A stretch of 64,000 nucleotides of DNA, taken from assembly GCF_014873145.1 (NCBI RefSeq), contig NZ_JADBEK010000001.1, forward strand, positions 8,246,001-8,310,000, in the 5' to 3' direction. Shown one piece after another: positions 1-7,747 of the stretch; the first letter of the stretch is position 1; each line of letters opens with the position of its first letter. The DNA comes from Nonomuraea angiospora. Its GTDB lineage: Bacteria; Actinomycetota; Actinomycetes; Streptosporangiales; Streptosporangiaceae. Both the position numbers and the translations under genes were made by a program. The notes below the pieces were generated by a model, which saw only the letters and a program-made list of their open reading frames with translations, was not told where the DNA came from and did no database searches.

Positions 1-180
1 CGCGGGCTCCAGCGTCCTGGGCGCGGACAGGTCGCCGCGCACCACCTCCACGCGCTCGGGCAGCCTCGCCCGCCCCGGGTCCCTGACGAGGGCCCGCACC
101 TCCAGCCCCGCTCCCGCGAGCTGGGACACCACATGCCTGCCAACATTGCCGGTCGCGCCGGTCACCAGAATCGTGCTCAT
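1..180 (-). CDS. NAD(P)-binding (NmrA/SDR-type) protein, N-terminal part
   Basis: The first 60 residues are present; the rest lies beyond the window edge. The N-terminus reads MSTILVTGATGNVGRHV, a Rossmann nucleotide-binding motif (TGATGNVG), followed by a predicted second strand and acidic/basic region (ALVRDP), typical of atypical SDR/NmrA-like proteins. The ATG lies about 30 bp from the stop of the Rieske gene, which is on the same strand upstream. Family assignment is good, but the substrate cannot be told from this fragment. Confidence 0.75.
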   Translation of the reverse strand, partial: MSTILVTGATGNVGRHVVSQLAGAGLEVRALVRDPGRARLPERVEVVRGDLSAPRTLEPA

Positions 181-209
181 GGGGCCGACGGTAGAACCTC
201 AAGCGAACT

Positions 210-1121
210 TCAGGTCAACCCCGGCCGCACCTGGAGCGTGCCGTCACGACGGATCCGCGTCTCGAACATGGGCGCGGGGGCGGTCGCCGGACCGTGCCGC
301 ACCGAGCCGTCGGCCAGCCTGAACGTGCTGCCGTGCCACGGGCAGACCACGCACGCCTCGCCGTTCTCCATGACCAGCCTGCCCTGGTGCAGCGGGCCGG
401 CCAGGTGCGGGCAGCGGTCGGCGAGCACGGTGACGGCCTCGCCCTGGCGCAGCACGAAGAGCTGGATGTAGCCGAGCCGCCGCGCGACGGGCCGGCCCTC
501 CGGCAGGTCCCTGAGCAGGCACAGGTCGTGCCAGCCCAGCGGCACCAGGTGGGCGATCTGCGGGGCGTGGTTGGCCCCGGCCGCCTGCCGGTAGGCCATG
601 TGGCCGCCGAGATAGCCGCCGAGCCCGGCCAGGCCGAGCCCGGCCAGGGTCAGGGTGCGGCCCAGCTGCTCGCGCCCGCGTACCCGGGCCAGCAAGGAGC
701 CGGAGAACAGGCCCAGCGCGGCCACGTTCGACACCATGTGGACGAAGCCCACGCGCTGCTGCTCGCGGTGGAGAGAGGACCAGTCGGTCAGCCCGGCCGC
801 CGCCGTGGGCAGCGCGTTGGCGATGCCCGTGGCCAGCAGCACGCGCGAGGCCCGCGGGTCGCCGTCGGTCAGGTCCAGCACCGCCGCCGACAGCCAGCAG
901 CCCAGGCTGACCGTGGCCAGCGGCGGGTGCAGCGGCTTGCCCGTGGGCACGCCGTGCAGCAGGTCACGCAGCCGGCCGGGGCGGATGCGCTGGCGTACGG
1001 TCTTGGCCAGCACTCTGATCGGCGTGTCCAGGGCCTTGGACTTCTCCAGCCGGTCGGCGAGAGCAACCGGCCCGGCCAAACCCCGCAACGGCCGACGTTT
1101 CGCTCGCACTTCCTCTTTCAC
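210..1121 (-). CDS. Rieske (2Fe-2S) protein with N-terminal DUF2231-like membrane domain
   Basis: 303 residues in two parts. Residues about 60-190 hold a membrane region with several hydrophobic helices and the LHPPLA start typical of DUF2231. Residues about 200-300 are a Rieske domain with both cluster-binding boxes, CPHLAGPL and CPWHGS, each supplying one Cys and one His. It is probably a membrane-anchored electron-transfer protein; the redox partner is unknown. It is followed on the same strand by the NAD(P)-binding protein and preceded by an HD-domain gene. Family is clear, role is inferred. Confidence 0.8.
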   Translation of the reverse strand: MKEEVRAKRRPLRGLAGPVALADRLEKSKALDTPIRVLAKTVRQRIRPGRLRDLLHGVPTGKPLHPPLATVSLGCWLSAAVLDLTDGDPRASRVLLATGIANALPTAAAGLTDWSSLHREQQRVGFVHMVSNVAALGLFSGSLLARVRGREQLGRTLTLAGLGLAGLGGYLGGHMAYRQAAGANHAPQIAHLVPLGWHDLCLLRDLPEGRPVARRLGYIQLFVLRQGEAVTVLADRCPHLAGPLHQGRLVMENGEACVVCPWHGSTFRLADGSVRHGPATAPAPMFETRIRRDGTLQVRPGLT

Positions 1122-1151
1122 GACAAGTCCCCTACCCCGCCCATGTGGGGA

Positions 1152-1763
1152 TCACTCGGACAGGTGTCCCCTGGCCACCGAGAGTTCGACCAGCTCCAGC
1201 GCGTACGCGCCGAGGGACGGCGAACCCTCCTCGATGATCCGCACTTTCTCCCTGACCTGCGCGGCCTTGACCTTGAACAGCGGCCACGTGCCACCTTCGG
1301 TGAGGTGGTTGGCGAGGATCGGGGAGAAACGGTCGAGCGCCTTGGCGAACCTGGCCTCCGGCGTCTTCCTGGCCTCGAACTCGTCCCACAGCTCCCGCAG
1401 CCACTGCCCCTGGTCGGCGGGCAGCAGGCCGAAGATGCGGTCGGCGGCGGCGCGCTCGGCGCCGGCCTGCGCGGCCACCTCCACGGGGTCATAGATGAAC
1501 GTGTCGCCGGCGTCGATCTCGACCAGGTCGTGCACGAGCAACATGGCCACCACCCGTTGGAGGTCCGTTCCAGGTGGGGCATGCTCGCCGAGGATCATCG
1601 CCAACGTGCCCACGTACCAGGAGTGCTCGGCGGTGTTCTCCCGCCGCGAGCCGTCCATCAAATGGTTGCGGCGGATGATCCGCTTCAACTTGTCGATCTC
1701 GATGGCGAAGGCGATCTGGGCGTTCAGGCGGTCCTCTTCTGGCGCGATAGTCACGCGCGACAC
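1152..1763 (-). CDS. HD-domain phosphohydrolase (HDDC2/YfbR-like 5'-nucleotidase family)
   Basis: 203 residues with the HD-superfamily metal ligands: the ENTAEHSW segment (His), the LLVHDLVE segment (His-Asp), and a later conserved Asp region. The E-N-T-A-E-H pattern and the length of about 200 residues match the HDDC2/YfbR group, some of which dephosphorylate deoxynucleoside monophosphates. The stop of the upstream molybdopterin oxidoreductase lies 1-2 bp before this start, so the two are probably co-transcribed. Substrate is inferred from family only. Confidence 0.8.
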   Translation of the reverse strand: MSRVTIAPEEDRLNAQIAFAIEIDKLKRIIRRNHLMDGSRRENTAEHSWYVGTLAMILGEHAPPGTDLQRVVAMLLVHDLVEIDAGDTFIYDPVEVAAQAGAERAAADRIFGLLPADQGQWLRELWDEFEARKTPEARFAKALDRFSPILANHLTEGGTWPLFKVKAAQVREKVRIIEEGSPSLGAYALELVELSVARGHLSE

Positions 1764-1764
1764 C

Positions 1765-4056
1765 CTATTGTGCGGTGATCACCCCGGTTGGTGAAATCGT
1801 GACCGGAACTCCGTTGAACACTGCGTTACCACTCAGTACGTCGATGGTGGATTCGTCCGTGAGCGTGTTGACGCTGACCCCCGCGTGCTCGGCCGCCACG
1901 CTCTGTGAGCTGCCCGCGTGGCCCCAGCCGTGCGGCAGGCTGACCACGCCCGGCATGATCGTGTCGGTGGGTTCGAGCGGCACCGTGAGCTGCCCCTTCG
2001 CGGAGCGGACCACCGCCTCGCCGTCGAGCCCGAGCCTGGTCACGTCGGCCGGGTTGATCTGCAGGGTGCAGGTGTTGCTGCCGCCGACCAGCGGGCCCAC
2101 GTTGTGCAGCCAGCTGTTGTTGGAGCGCAGGTGGCGCCGCCCGATCAGGACGATCTCCGGCGGGTCCTCCTCCAGCCTGCCGCGCAGCCGTTCCACGTCC
2201 TCGATGATCTGCGGCGGCGCCAGCTCGATCAGGCCCGAGGCCGTCTTCAGCACCTCGCCGAGCCGGGGCTCCAGCGGGCCGAGGTCCAGGCCGTGCGGGT
2301 GGTCGAGCAGCTTGCGCAGCGACAGGTCGCCCTTGCCGGCCCACTCGCCGTAGGGGCCGAGCTTGAGCATGAGGTCCAGCCGGCGCTCGCCGCCCGTCTC
2401 GCCCTCCAGCTCGGCGCGCAGCCCGGCCACGTCCCGCCCCTCGACCCCGGAGCCGGGCGTCTCGGTGGCCTTGCGCAGCATCTCGCCGATCACGAACTCG
2501 TCCAGGTCCCCCTCCAGGCCCGAGGCGATCATGGCCAGCCTGGCCAGGATCTGGGCCTCGGAGGGCCGCCCGTCCAGCGGCAGCAGCGGCGGCGAGTAGC
2601 GGGCGTAGTTGCGGACCGCGAACCCGAGCAGCGCGAAGTCGTAGTGGCCCGACTGCAGCATCCGCGGCGGCGGGAGGATGACGTTCGCGTGCCTGGTGGT
2701 CTCGTTGAGGTACGGGTCCACGCTCACCATGAAGTCGAGCCGCCCGAAGGCCGCGTCGAGCCTGGCCCCGTGGGGCGCCGACAGCACGGGGTTGCCCGCC
2801 ACCGTGATCAGGAACGTGACCTGCCCCTCGCCGGGCGTCTCGATCTCGTCGGCGAGCGTGGCCACCGGCAGCTCGCCGTTGCTCTCCGGCAACCCTCTGA
2901 CGCGGCTCCTCCACCTGCCCACCTGGTACGGCCGCGTGTTCATGGCCTCACTTCGTGAGGCGGGCTCGGTCGCCCGGATGCCGCCGCCTTCCCCCGCTCT
3001 GGTCGCTTCGCTCCCGCCGCTCCTCCAGGCGGCGGCACTCCCTCGCCGCGCGCCGAACTCGGTCGCGGGCTTGGGGAACATGGCGCCGCCCGGCCGGTCG
3101 AGGTTGCCGGTGAGCACGTTGAGGACGTCCACGAGCCACTGCGCCAGCGTGCCGAACTCGGCCGTGCAGGTGCCGATCCTGGCGTAGACGGCGGCCGTAC
3201 GGGCTCCCGCCAGCTCCCTGGCCAGCCGCACGATCACCTCGGCGGGCACGCCGGTGCGCCCGGAGACCGCCTCCGGCGGGAAGTGCTTGGCCGCCTCGCG
3301 CACCTCGGCGACCCCGTTGACCTGGTGCGACAGTGTCACGAGGTCCTCGGCGAACAACGTGTGGACGATCCCGAACAGCAAGTAGGCGTCCGTCCCCGGG
3401 CGGACGAAGACGTGCTCGTCGGCCAGCGCGGCGGTGCGCGTACGCCGCGGGTCGACCACGACGAGCCGGCCGCCGCGGCCGCGCAGGGCCTTCAGCCGCC
3501 CGGGGAAGTCCGGCGCCGTGCAGAGCGAGCCGTTGGACTCCAGCGGGTTGGCCCCGAGCATCAGCAGGTAGTCGGTCCTGTCCAGGTCGGGGACCGGGAT
3601 GGCCAGCGGGTGCCCGAACATGAGCCCGCTCGCGACGTGCTTGGGCATCTGGTCGGCGGTGCTGGCGGAGTAGACGTTGCGGGTGCCGAGCGCCTTGATC
3701 AGGGGCGCGCCGTACAGGGCGCCCGCCATGCTGTGGGCGTTCGGGTTGCCGAGGTAGATCGCGGCGGACCGGCGGTCGGCGACCCGGTCGAGGCCCTCCT
3801 TGACGGCGGCGAACGCCTCCTCCCAGCCGACCTCGCGCCACAGGTCGCCCTCCCTGATCAGCGGCTTGCGCAGCCGGTCGGGGTCCTCGTCGAGCCGGCC
3901 GAGGCTGGCCCCCTTCGGGCAGATGAACCCCTTGCTGAACGGATCGTCCTTGTCACCGCGGACGCTGGTCACGTGCCCGCCCTCGTCGAGGGTGAGCGTC
4001 AGGCCGCAGACGGCCTCGCAGAGGGGACAGGTCCGGTGGACGGTCGACGTCATCAC
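1765..4056 (-). CDS. Molybdopterin-dependent oxidoreductase (formate dehydrogenase/nitrate reductase-like) with an in-frame repeat insertion
   Basis: 763 residues. The N-terminus carries a 4Fe-4S motif (CPLCEAVCG, then ICPKG), followed by the molybdopterin oxidoreductase fold and a C-terminal molydopterin-dinucleotide-binding domain (SNNSWLHN, LPHGWGH). It is probably cytoplasmic, since no Tat signal is visible. Residues about 337-374 are unusual: rich in Gly, Arg, Ser and Glu and ending EAMNTR. They are encoded by an in-frame copy of the dispersed structured repeat (2936-3046) seen three more times in this window. The segment falls between the conserved NLDRPGGAMF and GRWRSRVRGLPE motifs, a likely surface loop. 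Whether the enzyme is still active is unknown. Confidence 0.85.
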   Translation of the reverse strand: MMTSTVHRTCPLCEAVCGLTLTLDEGGHVTSVRGDKDDPFSKGFICPKGASLGRLDEDPDRLRKPLIREGDLWREVGWEEAFAAVKEGLDRVADRRSAAIYLGNPNAHSMAGALYGAPLIKALGTRNVYSASTADQMPKHVASGLMFGHPLAIPVPDLDRTDYLLMLGANPLESNGSLCTAPDFPGRLKALRGRGGRLVVVDPRRTRTAALADEHVFVRPGTDAYLLFGIVHTLFAEDLVTLSHQVNGVAEVREAAKHFPPEAVSGRTGVPAEVIVRLARELAGARTAAVYARIGTCTAEFGTLAQWLVDVLNVLTGNLDRPGGAMFPKPATEFGARRGSAAAWRSGGSEATRAGEGGGIRATEPASRSEAMNTRPYQVGRWRSRVRGLPESNGELPVATLADEIETPGEGQVTFLITVAGNPVLSAPHGARLDAAFGRLDFMVSVDPYLNETTRHANVILPPPRMLQSGHYDFALLGFAVRNYARYSPPLLPLDGRPSEAQILARLAMIASGLEGDLDEFVIGEMLRKATETPGSGVEGRDVAGLRAELEGETGGERRLDLMLKLGPYGEWAGKGDLSLRKLLDHPHGLDLGPLEPRLGEVLKTASGLIELAPPQIIEDVERLRGRLEEDPPEIVLIGRRHLRSNNSWLHNVGPLVGGSNTCTLQINPADVTRLGLDGEAVVRSAKGQLTVPLEPTDTIMPGVVSLPHGWGHAGSSQSVAAEHAGVSVNTLTDESTIDVLSGNAVFNGVPVTISPTGVITAQ
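2936..3046 (-). repeat. Structured dispersed repeat, copy 1 (inside a coding sequence)
   Basis: 111 bp, minus strand. The left stem arm GCCGCCGCCT pairs with AGGCGGCGGC. An inner GGGAGC-GAA-GCGACC hairpin follows, then a terminal hairpin GCCTCAC-GAA-GTGAGGC, then C and ATGAACAC. It lacks short segments (4 bp and about 3 bp) present in the other copies. It is read in frame by the molybdopterin oxidoreductase gene on the same strand. Confidence 0.85.
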
Positions 4057-4106
4057 GACTCCTGAGTTCGCCAGCTGAACTCATCTTGGCCCGTACCGCG
4101 CGCATG

Positions 4107-4144
4107 GGGAAGCCCCGGAGCCCCCGCGGTCTCCGGGGCTTCCC
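4107..4144 (-). terminator. Rho-independent-like hairpin after the 4.2-5.0 kb genes
   Basis: Perfect 14-bp inverted repeat (GGGAAGCCCCGGAG and its complement) with a 10-nt loop. It lies between the stop of the minus-strand membrane protein (4178) and the next minus-strand start (4056). No T-tract is seen, as is common in actinobacteria. Confidence 0.75.
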
Positions 4145-4177
4145 ACCCGGGGAAATGTCCCGGATTCCCCCAGGTCC

Positions 4178-4825
4178 TCAGCCCGCCTTCGCCAGCGCGA
4201 CCGGTGCGCGCAGATCAGGCGGCTCCTCGAGGTCGGGTCTCAGCGAGATCCAGGCCCGTCTGCCGTACAGCCGGTCGAGTCCGGGAGAGGTCGCCCCCGG
4301 GACCTCGTCGCGCCTGACGATCTCCACGATCACGAACTGCGCCCGGCGCCGGTGCCGGTAGACGTTCGCGCTCCTGGCCCAGCAGGCGGCCGCGATCTCC
4401 TCGCTGTACGCCTCGAACTCCTCGGCCGAGATGCCGGCCCTGGTCATGATCAGGGCCTTCTCGCCCGTGGTGGTCGGCGTGATCCAGAGCACCAGCGGGA
4501 TCCGCCCGGCCCTGGTGTGCATCGTGGTCTCCAGGCAGACCCGGTGCAGGCGGTGCCTGGAGACCACGCACCAGAAGTGCGCGCTCACCCAGTTGCGCCC
4601 GCTTCTGGTGGCGGCCGGCACCGAGACGGCGCTCGTCAGCAGGACGAACGGCCACCACCGGCCCTCCTGGGTGGCCTCCAGCAGGGTGAGCGTGAGCAGC
4701 GCCAGCGCGGCGAGCAGCATCAGCTCGGTACGGATCCGCCACAGCCTGACCAGCGGCCCGCCGCGCCCGGCGCCGGGAAGGTCCTCGTTGGCGGGGTAGA
4801 TCTGGTTGCGCGGGTTCCTCGGCAC
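4178..4825 (-). CDS. Conserved two-TM membrane protein of integrative-element type
   Basis: 215 residues; GTG start chosen because it follows the upstream stop by 1 bp. Two hydrophobic helices (about residues 34-50 and 58-72) are followed by a soluble domain with HRLHRVCLETTMHTRAGR and PLVLWITPTTTGEKALI. This layout (short TM pair, then a basic/LPLVLWI domain with AGIS.E....E and ACWAR) recalls a protein often found beside the FtsK-like TraSA gene of actinomycete integrative conjugative elements. No tra, rep or integrase gene is present here, so it may be a relic or a domesticated gene. Function unknown. Confidence 0.6.
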   Translation of the reverse strand: MPRNPRNQIYPANEDLPGAGRGGPLVRLWRIRTELMLLAALALLTLTLLEATQEGRWWPFVLLTSAVSVPAATRSGRNWVSAHFWCVVSRHRLHRVCLETTMHTRAGRIPLVLWITPTTTGEKALIMTRAGISAEEFEAYSEEIAAACWARSANVYRHRRRAQFVIVEIVRRDEVPGATSPGLDRLYGRRAWISLRPDLEEPPDLRAPVALAKAG

Positions 4826-4826
4826 G

Positions 4827-5042
4827 TCAGGACACCTCCTCGGTCACGCGGTGTGGCACGCTGAGCTGGTCGAAGCGTGGGTCGCGGTAGCGACGCGAGC
4901 CGAACCCGGTCCTGCTCACGGTCCATCCGACGTGGTGGGCGAACTCGTCGGGCTCCATGCAGATCTCGCGATCGGCCCAAGCCATAAGCTCTCGGATCCG
5001 GCACTTGATTCGGGCGAGTCCCTTGGTACCTTGTGAGTACAT
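4827..5042 (-). CDS. Small hypothetical protein
   Basis: 71 residues (starts MYSQGTKGL, ends TEEVS), basic with an acidic middle and no transmembrane segment. The stop lies 1 bp before the start of the membrane protein downstream, so the two form a tight pair. An AAAGGGG sequence precedes the ATG. I do not recognise the family. Its position next to an integrative-element-like gene suggests it belongs to the same relic. Confidence 0.55.
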   Translation of the reverse strand: MYSQGTKGLARIKCRIRELMAWADREICMEPDEFAHHVGWTVSRTGFGSRRYRDPRFDQLSVPHRVTEEVS

Positions 5043-5203
5043 GAGAAGACCCCTTTCGCGGCATTTTCAGAGGTGGCTTCTTCGCCGGACCGACGGCTGA
5101 TGACCGGTCTCGCCGCAGGGTGGCAGCCCGAATGCGGCGCGCTGGTGGTCAGCCGCGGCCCGGTTTTTTCCAGGCTCGAATGAGCGGACTCTCGCTGAGT
5201 TCT

Positions 5204-5347
5204 TCAGGCGATTCCGAAGTCCTTCCGGCAAGTGGCCTCCCTGGGGCGGAGTTTCGTATCCGGGGCGGCGACGTTGCCGGAGAGGCGACCCGGGCGGGGC
5301 CGCGCGATCGAGGGCGGAAGGTTCAGTGCGTACGGCCGTGTCGTCAT
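5204..5347 (-). CDS. Possible small protein (47 aa)
   Basis: A short reading frame starting MTTRPYALNL, rich in Pro and Arg, with a strong GAGGAGG ribosome-binding sequence 7 nt before the ATG. It lies divergent from the Scr1-type regulator. The good RBS is the main support; no family is recognised. The rest of 5043-5203 shows no convincing gene. Confidence 0.3.
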   Translation of the reverse strand: MTTRPYALNLPPSIARPRPGRLSGNVAAPDTKLRPREATCRKDFGIA

Positions 5348-5456
5348 GTCCGGCCTCCTCACACTCGAGAACCCTCCTGTAACCGATCGTCCCCCGAGGT
5401 CCTCGATGCTGCAAGGCATTCAGCAAGGGAAGATTTAATTTTCTTCACGATTGCTG

Positions 5457-5467
5457 TGCAACTTGCA
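5457..5467. promoter_or_regulatory. Palindromic operator candidate, site 1
   Basis: TGCAACTTGCA, two 5-bp half-sites (TGCAA / TTGCA) around one base. The same 11-mer recurs at 5594. It lies in the gap between the small minus-strand frame and the Scr1-type regulator, so it may be bound by that regulator. Confidence 0.45.
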
Positions 5468-5593
5468 CCGGAACTGTCGTGCCGACCCCCTGGCAGGAGA
5501 AGTTCCGCCCGCATCCCACCCCTACGTGGAGTTTGTCTTGCCCCTAGGCTCTCCCCGTGAAAGCCTTCTGGCAAGGCTGTGCGACAGGCCGCG

Positions 5594-5604
5594 TGCAACT
5601 TGCA
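5594..5604. promoter_or_regulatory. Palindromic operator candidate, site 2
   Basis: Second exact copy of TGCAACTTGCA. It lies just upstream of a -10-like TAAGAT (5608-5613) and 90 bp before the regulator start at 5694, a position fitting autoregulation. Confidence 0.45.
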
Positions 5605-5693
5605 GTGTAAGATTGAGCGCGAACGGCCCCAGAAAGCCGGGCCCAAACGCCCCCTTCCCGCTACACCTTCATTCCCGACAAGGAGAGTGGACG

Positions 5694-6557
5694 GTGCCAT
5701 CGCAGCAGGGCAGTCCGACAGTACGCAGGCTCCGGCTGGGCCAGGAGCTGCGCCTTCTCCGGGAGCGACGATCGCTCACCGGTGCCAGAGCGGCCAAGGA
5801 GCTCGGCTGGTCCGCCAGCAAGGTCAGCCGCATCGAGGCGGCCAAGACCATGCCGAGCGCCGACGACATCAAGGCCATGGCGGGGCTCTACCATCTCGAT
5901 GGGCCGAAACTTGACGAGCTCTTCGGCCTGTTGCGGGACGCGGAGCAGCGCGGGTGGTGGGAAGATTACGAAGACGCCCTGCCTGAGGAGTACACAAGAT
6001 TCCTCGGGCTGGAGGCAGAGGCCACGCACCAGCGCAACTGGGAACCCCAGGTCGTGCCCGGCCTGCTGCAGACCGAGGACTACGCCAGAGAAGTGATCCT
6101 GGCGACTCGCGGCATCGCGCGCATCACGCACAGCGGTGTCAGGAGCCGGGTCGAGGCCCGGCTGGACAGACAGCAACGTGTGCTTCACAGGGCCGACGCG
6201 TGCATTCTCAATGTGGTGCTCGACGAGTCGGCGCTTACGCGGAAGTTCGGTGAGCCGGCGGTGATGCGTGAGCAGATGGAGCATCTTCTGGAGGTCTCAC
6301 TTCTGCCGCACGTCAGTGTCCAAGTCCTCACCATGGACTCGCTTCATCCGGTTAACACCGGTGCGTTTATCCATCTGAAGTTTTCCGCATTTGATGATGT
6401 TGTATACCTGGAACAGCTGTATACTGCTCACTTCGTCGAAGACCTCGAACGAGTAGCTGGATACGAGACGGCCTTCGACCACATCCGGTCGGAAGCCTTG
6501 GATGAGGACGAATCACGAGTCCTTATACAACGTAAAGCTATGCTTTGGCGACGTTGA
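5694..6557 (+). CDS. Scr1-type helix-turn-helix regulator (XRE HTH + DUF5753)
   Basis: 287 residues from a GTG start with AGGAGAG 7 nt upstream; a longer frame reaches back to 5451 but lacks such a site and family members are about 280-290 aa. Residues about 10-65 form an XRE-type helix-turn-helix (TGARAAKELGWSASKVSRIE). Residues about 100-285 match DUF5753 (WEPQVVPGLLQTEDYAR). Such proteins pair with a DUF397 gene, here directly downstream, and act as antitoxin-like or developmental regulators. The 3' half is notably AT-rich compared with neighbours, suggesting horizontal gain. Confidence 0.85.
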   Translation: MPSQQGSPTVRRLRLGQELRLLRERRSLTGARAAKELGWSASKVSRIEAAKTMPSADDIKAMAGLYHLDGPKLDELFGLLRDAEQRGWWEDYEDALPEEYTRFLGLEAEATHQRNWEPQVVPGLLQTEDYAREVILATRGIARITHSGVRSRVEARLDRQQRVLHRADACILNVVLDESALTRKFGEPAVMREQMEHLLEVSLLPHVSVQVLTMDSLHPVNTGAFIHLKFSAFDDVVYLEQLYTAHFVEDLERVAGYETAFDHIRSEALDEDESRVLIQRKAMLWRR

Positions 6558-6610
6558 CGATGAAACTCCAAAGGGGGCAATGGGGCCCCTTTTGCGCATT
6601 TGGGGAGAAA

Positions 6611-6835
6611 ATGTACATCCACACTACGACGGCAGCCTGGCGGAAGAGCACCTTCTGCAACGGTGCGGCGACGTGCGTTGAGGTTGCCCCCTTGGCCGAC
6701 GGCAACGTCGCGCTGAGGGACAGCAAGGAGCAGGACGGGCCCGTCCTGGTCTTCACTCCGGCCGAGTGGGCCGCCTTCACGGCCGGCGTCCGCGAGGGCG
6801 AGTTCGACCTGACCGCCTTGGCGGCCGGCGCATGA
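6611..6835 (+). CDS. DUF397 domain protein
   Basis: 74 residues. Start at the ATG after GGGGAGAAA. It has the DUF397 pattern: W.KSTFCN..ATCVEVA, then NVALRDSKEQDGPVLVFTPAEWAAF. Such proteins are encoded directly after Scr1/DUF5753 regulators, as here (53 bp gap), and in Streptomyces are linked to development and toxin-antitoxin-like control. The exact role is unknown. Confidence 0.85.
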   Translation: MYIHTTTAAWRKSTFCNGAATCVEVAPLADGNVALRDSKEQDGPVLVFTPAEWAAFTAGVREGEFDLTALAAGA

Positions 6836-6973
6836 CGAACGGCCCTGCGGGTTGGTAGCAGCAACACTCAGGGCCGTTCGAGTGGAGGCGCGACCTCCGG
6901 AGACTTTCCAGCTCTCCCTGCAGGATCGAGCACGGAAGACCCGCACATCATGGCACACTCCCCGCCATGTTGA

Positions 6974-7687
6974 TCAACCGGTGTCGCGCCTCTTTCTCCC
7001 CAAGATGAGCCAGGCGATCCCCGCCCCGACGACCGCCACCGCGGCGGCTGCGCCCACCGCGATCGGGCGGGGTGAGGAGCCTCGCACCGGCGTCTCCGCT
7101 GAGCCGCTCTGCTGCCACGCGAGGTCGATTATCGAGACGAATCGCTCGGCCTGCCGGCTTTTCGCCACCAGGCGCCGGTGCTCGCGGGTGCCCTCCCAGA
7201 AATTCTTCCCGGCCTGCGTGCCGAAGAATTCCGCGCGCGCGTATTGCACCAGGACGGACTCCGGCATCTCGCCCGTGATGAAAAGCATCTCCCAGTAGGA
7301 CAGCAACAAATTGAGATAGACGTGCACCTGAGGATCGAGCCCGGTTCGGGGGATGCCGAGCCCGCGGCTCAGCGCAGGATTCTCTATCAGCAGCTGCATG
7401 AGCTGGAAATGATGGGAACGTTCCGCGTCCTGGCGGGAAAATCGCATTTCTCTGGCCTGCAGAAAAAGAGACAGGCCGATGGCCACGAGCGCGAAGGCGG
7501 AGAGCACCGCGGACGCCGCCCCGTATGTCTGGCCGATGTCACTCAATTGCTGCCATCGCGAGCCCGCGGGCACGAGGAGGTCCAGCAGAAGAGGCGAGAG
7601 CAGCGTCGCGGCGGCGCAGGCCAGCGCGATCAGGATCAGCAGTAACGCCAGGAAGCGTGACGTGCGCTGTTGGTCACGGGGGGCCAT
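6974..7687 (-). CDS. DUF6082-like membrane protein
   Basis: 237 residues from MAPRDQ; an in-frame ATG 60 bp earlier overlaps the hairpin region and is less likely. Two N-terminal transmembrane helices (about residues 13-35 and 58-75) precede a soluble helical domain with HFQLMQLLIENPALSRGLG and LNLLLSYWEMLFITGEM. A C-terminal hydrophobic segment (AVGAAAAVAVVGAGIAWLIL) ends in Arg/Lys. It resembles the DUF6082 family, common in actinobacteria and of unknown function. Convergent with the DUF397 gene. Confidence 0.65.
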   Translation of the reverse strand: MAPRDQQRTSRFLALLLILIALACAAATLLSPLLLDLLVPAGSRWQQLSDIGQTYGAASAVLSAFALVAIGLSLFLQAREMRFSRQDAERSHHFQLMQLLIENPALSRGLGIPRTGLDPQVHVYLNLLLSYWEMLFITGEMPESVLVQYARAEFFGTQAGKNFWEGTREHRRLVAKSRQAERFVSIIDLAWQQSGSAETPVRGSSPRPIAVGAAAAVAVVGAGIAWLILGRKRRDTG

Positions 7688-7709
7688 GCGCCTACGGTGA
7701 CACGCGAAC

Positions 7710-7736
7710 GGCCCGCGTCCCAGAAGGACGCGGGCC
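7710..7736 (-). terminator. Terminator hairpin of the MFS gene
   Basis: Perfect 11-bp stem GGCCCGCGTCC / GGACGCGGGCC with a 5-nt loop, 12 bp after the stop of the minus-strand MFS gene. Confidence 0.75.
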
Positions 7737-7747
7737 GCCGGAAGCAC

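Noticed and set aside
294..1778. Long plus-strand frame (494 aa) over the Rieske and HD genes
   Set aside because: Low-complexity Arg/Ala/Gly composition typical of an antisense shadow of high-GC genes; the minus-strand genes have clear motifs.
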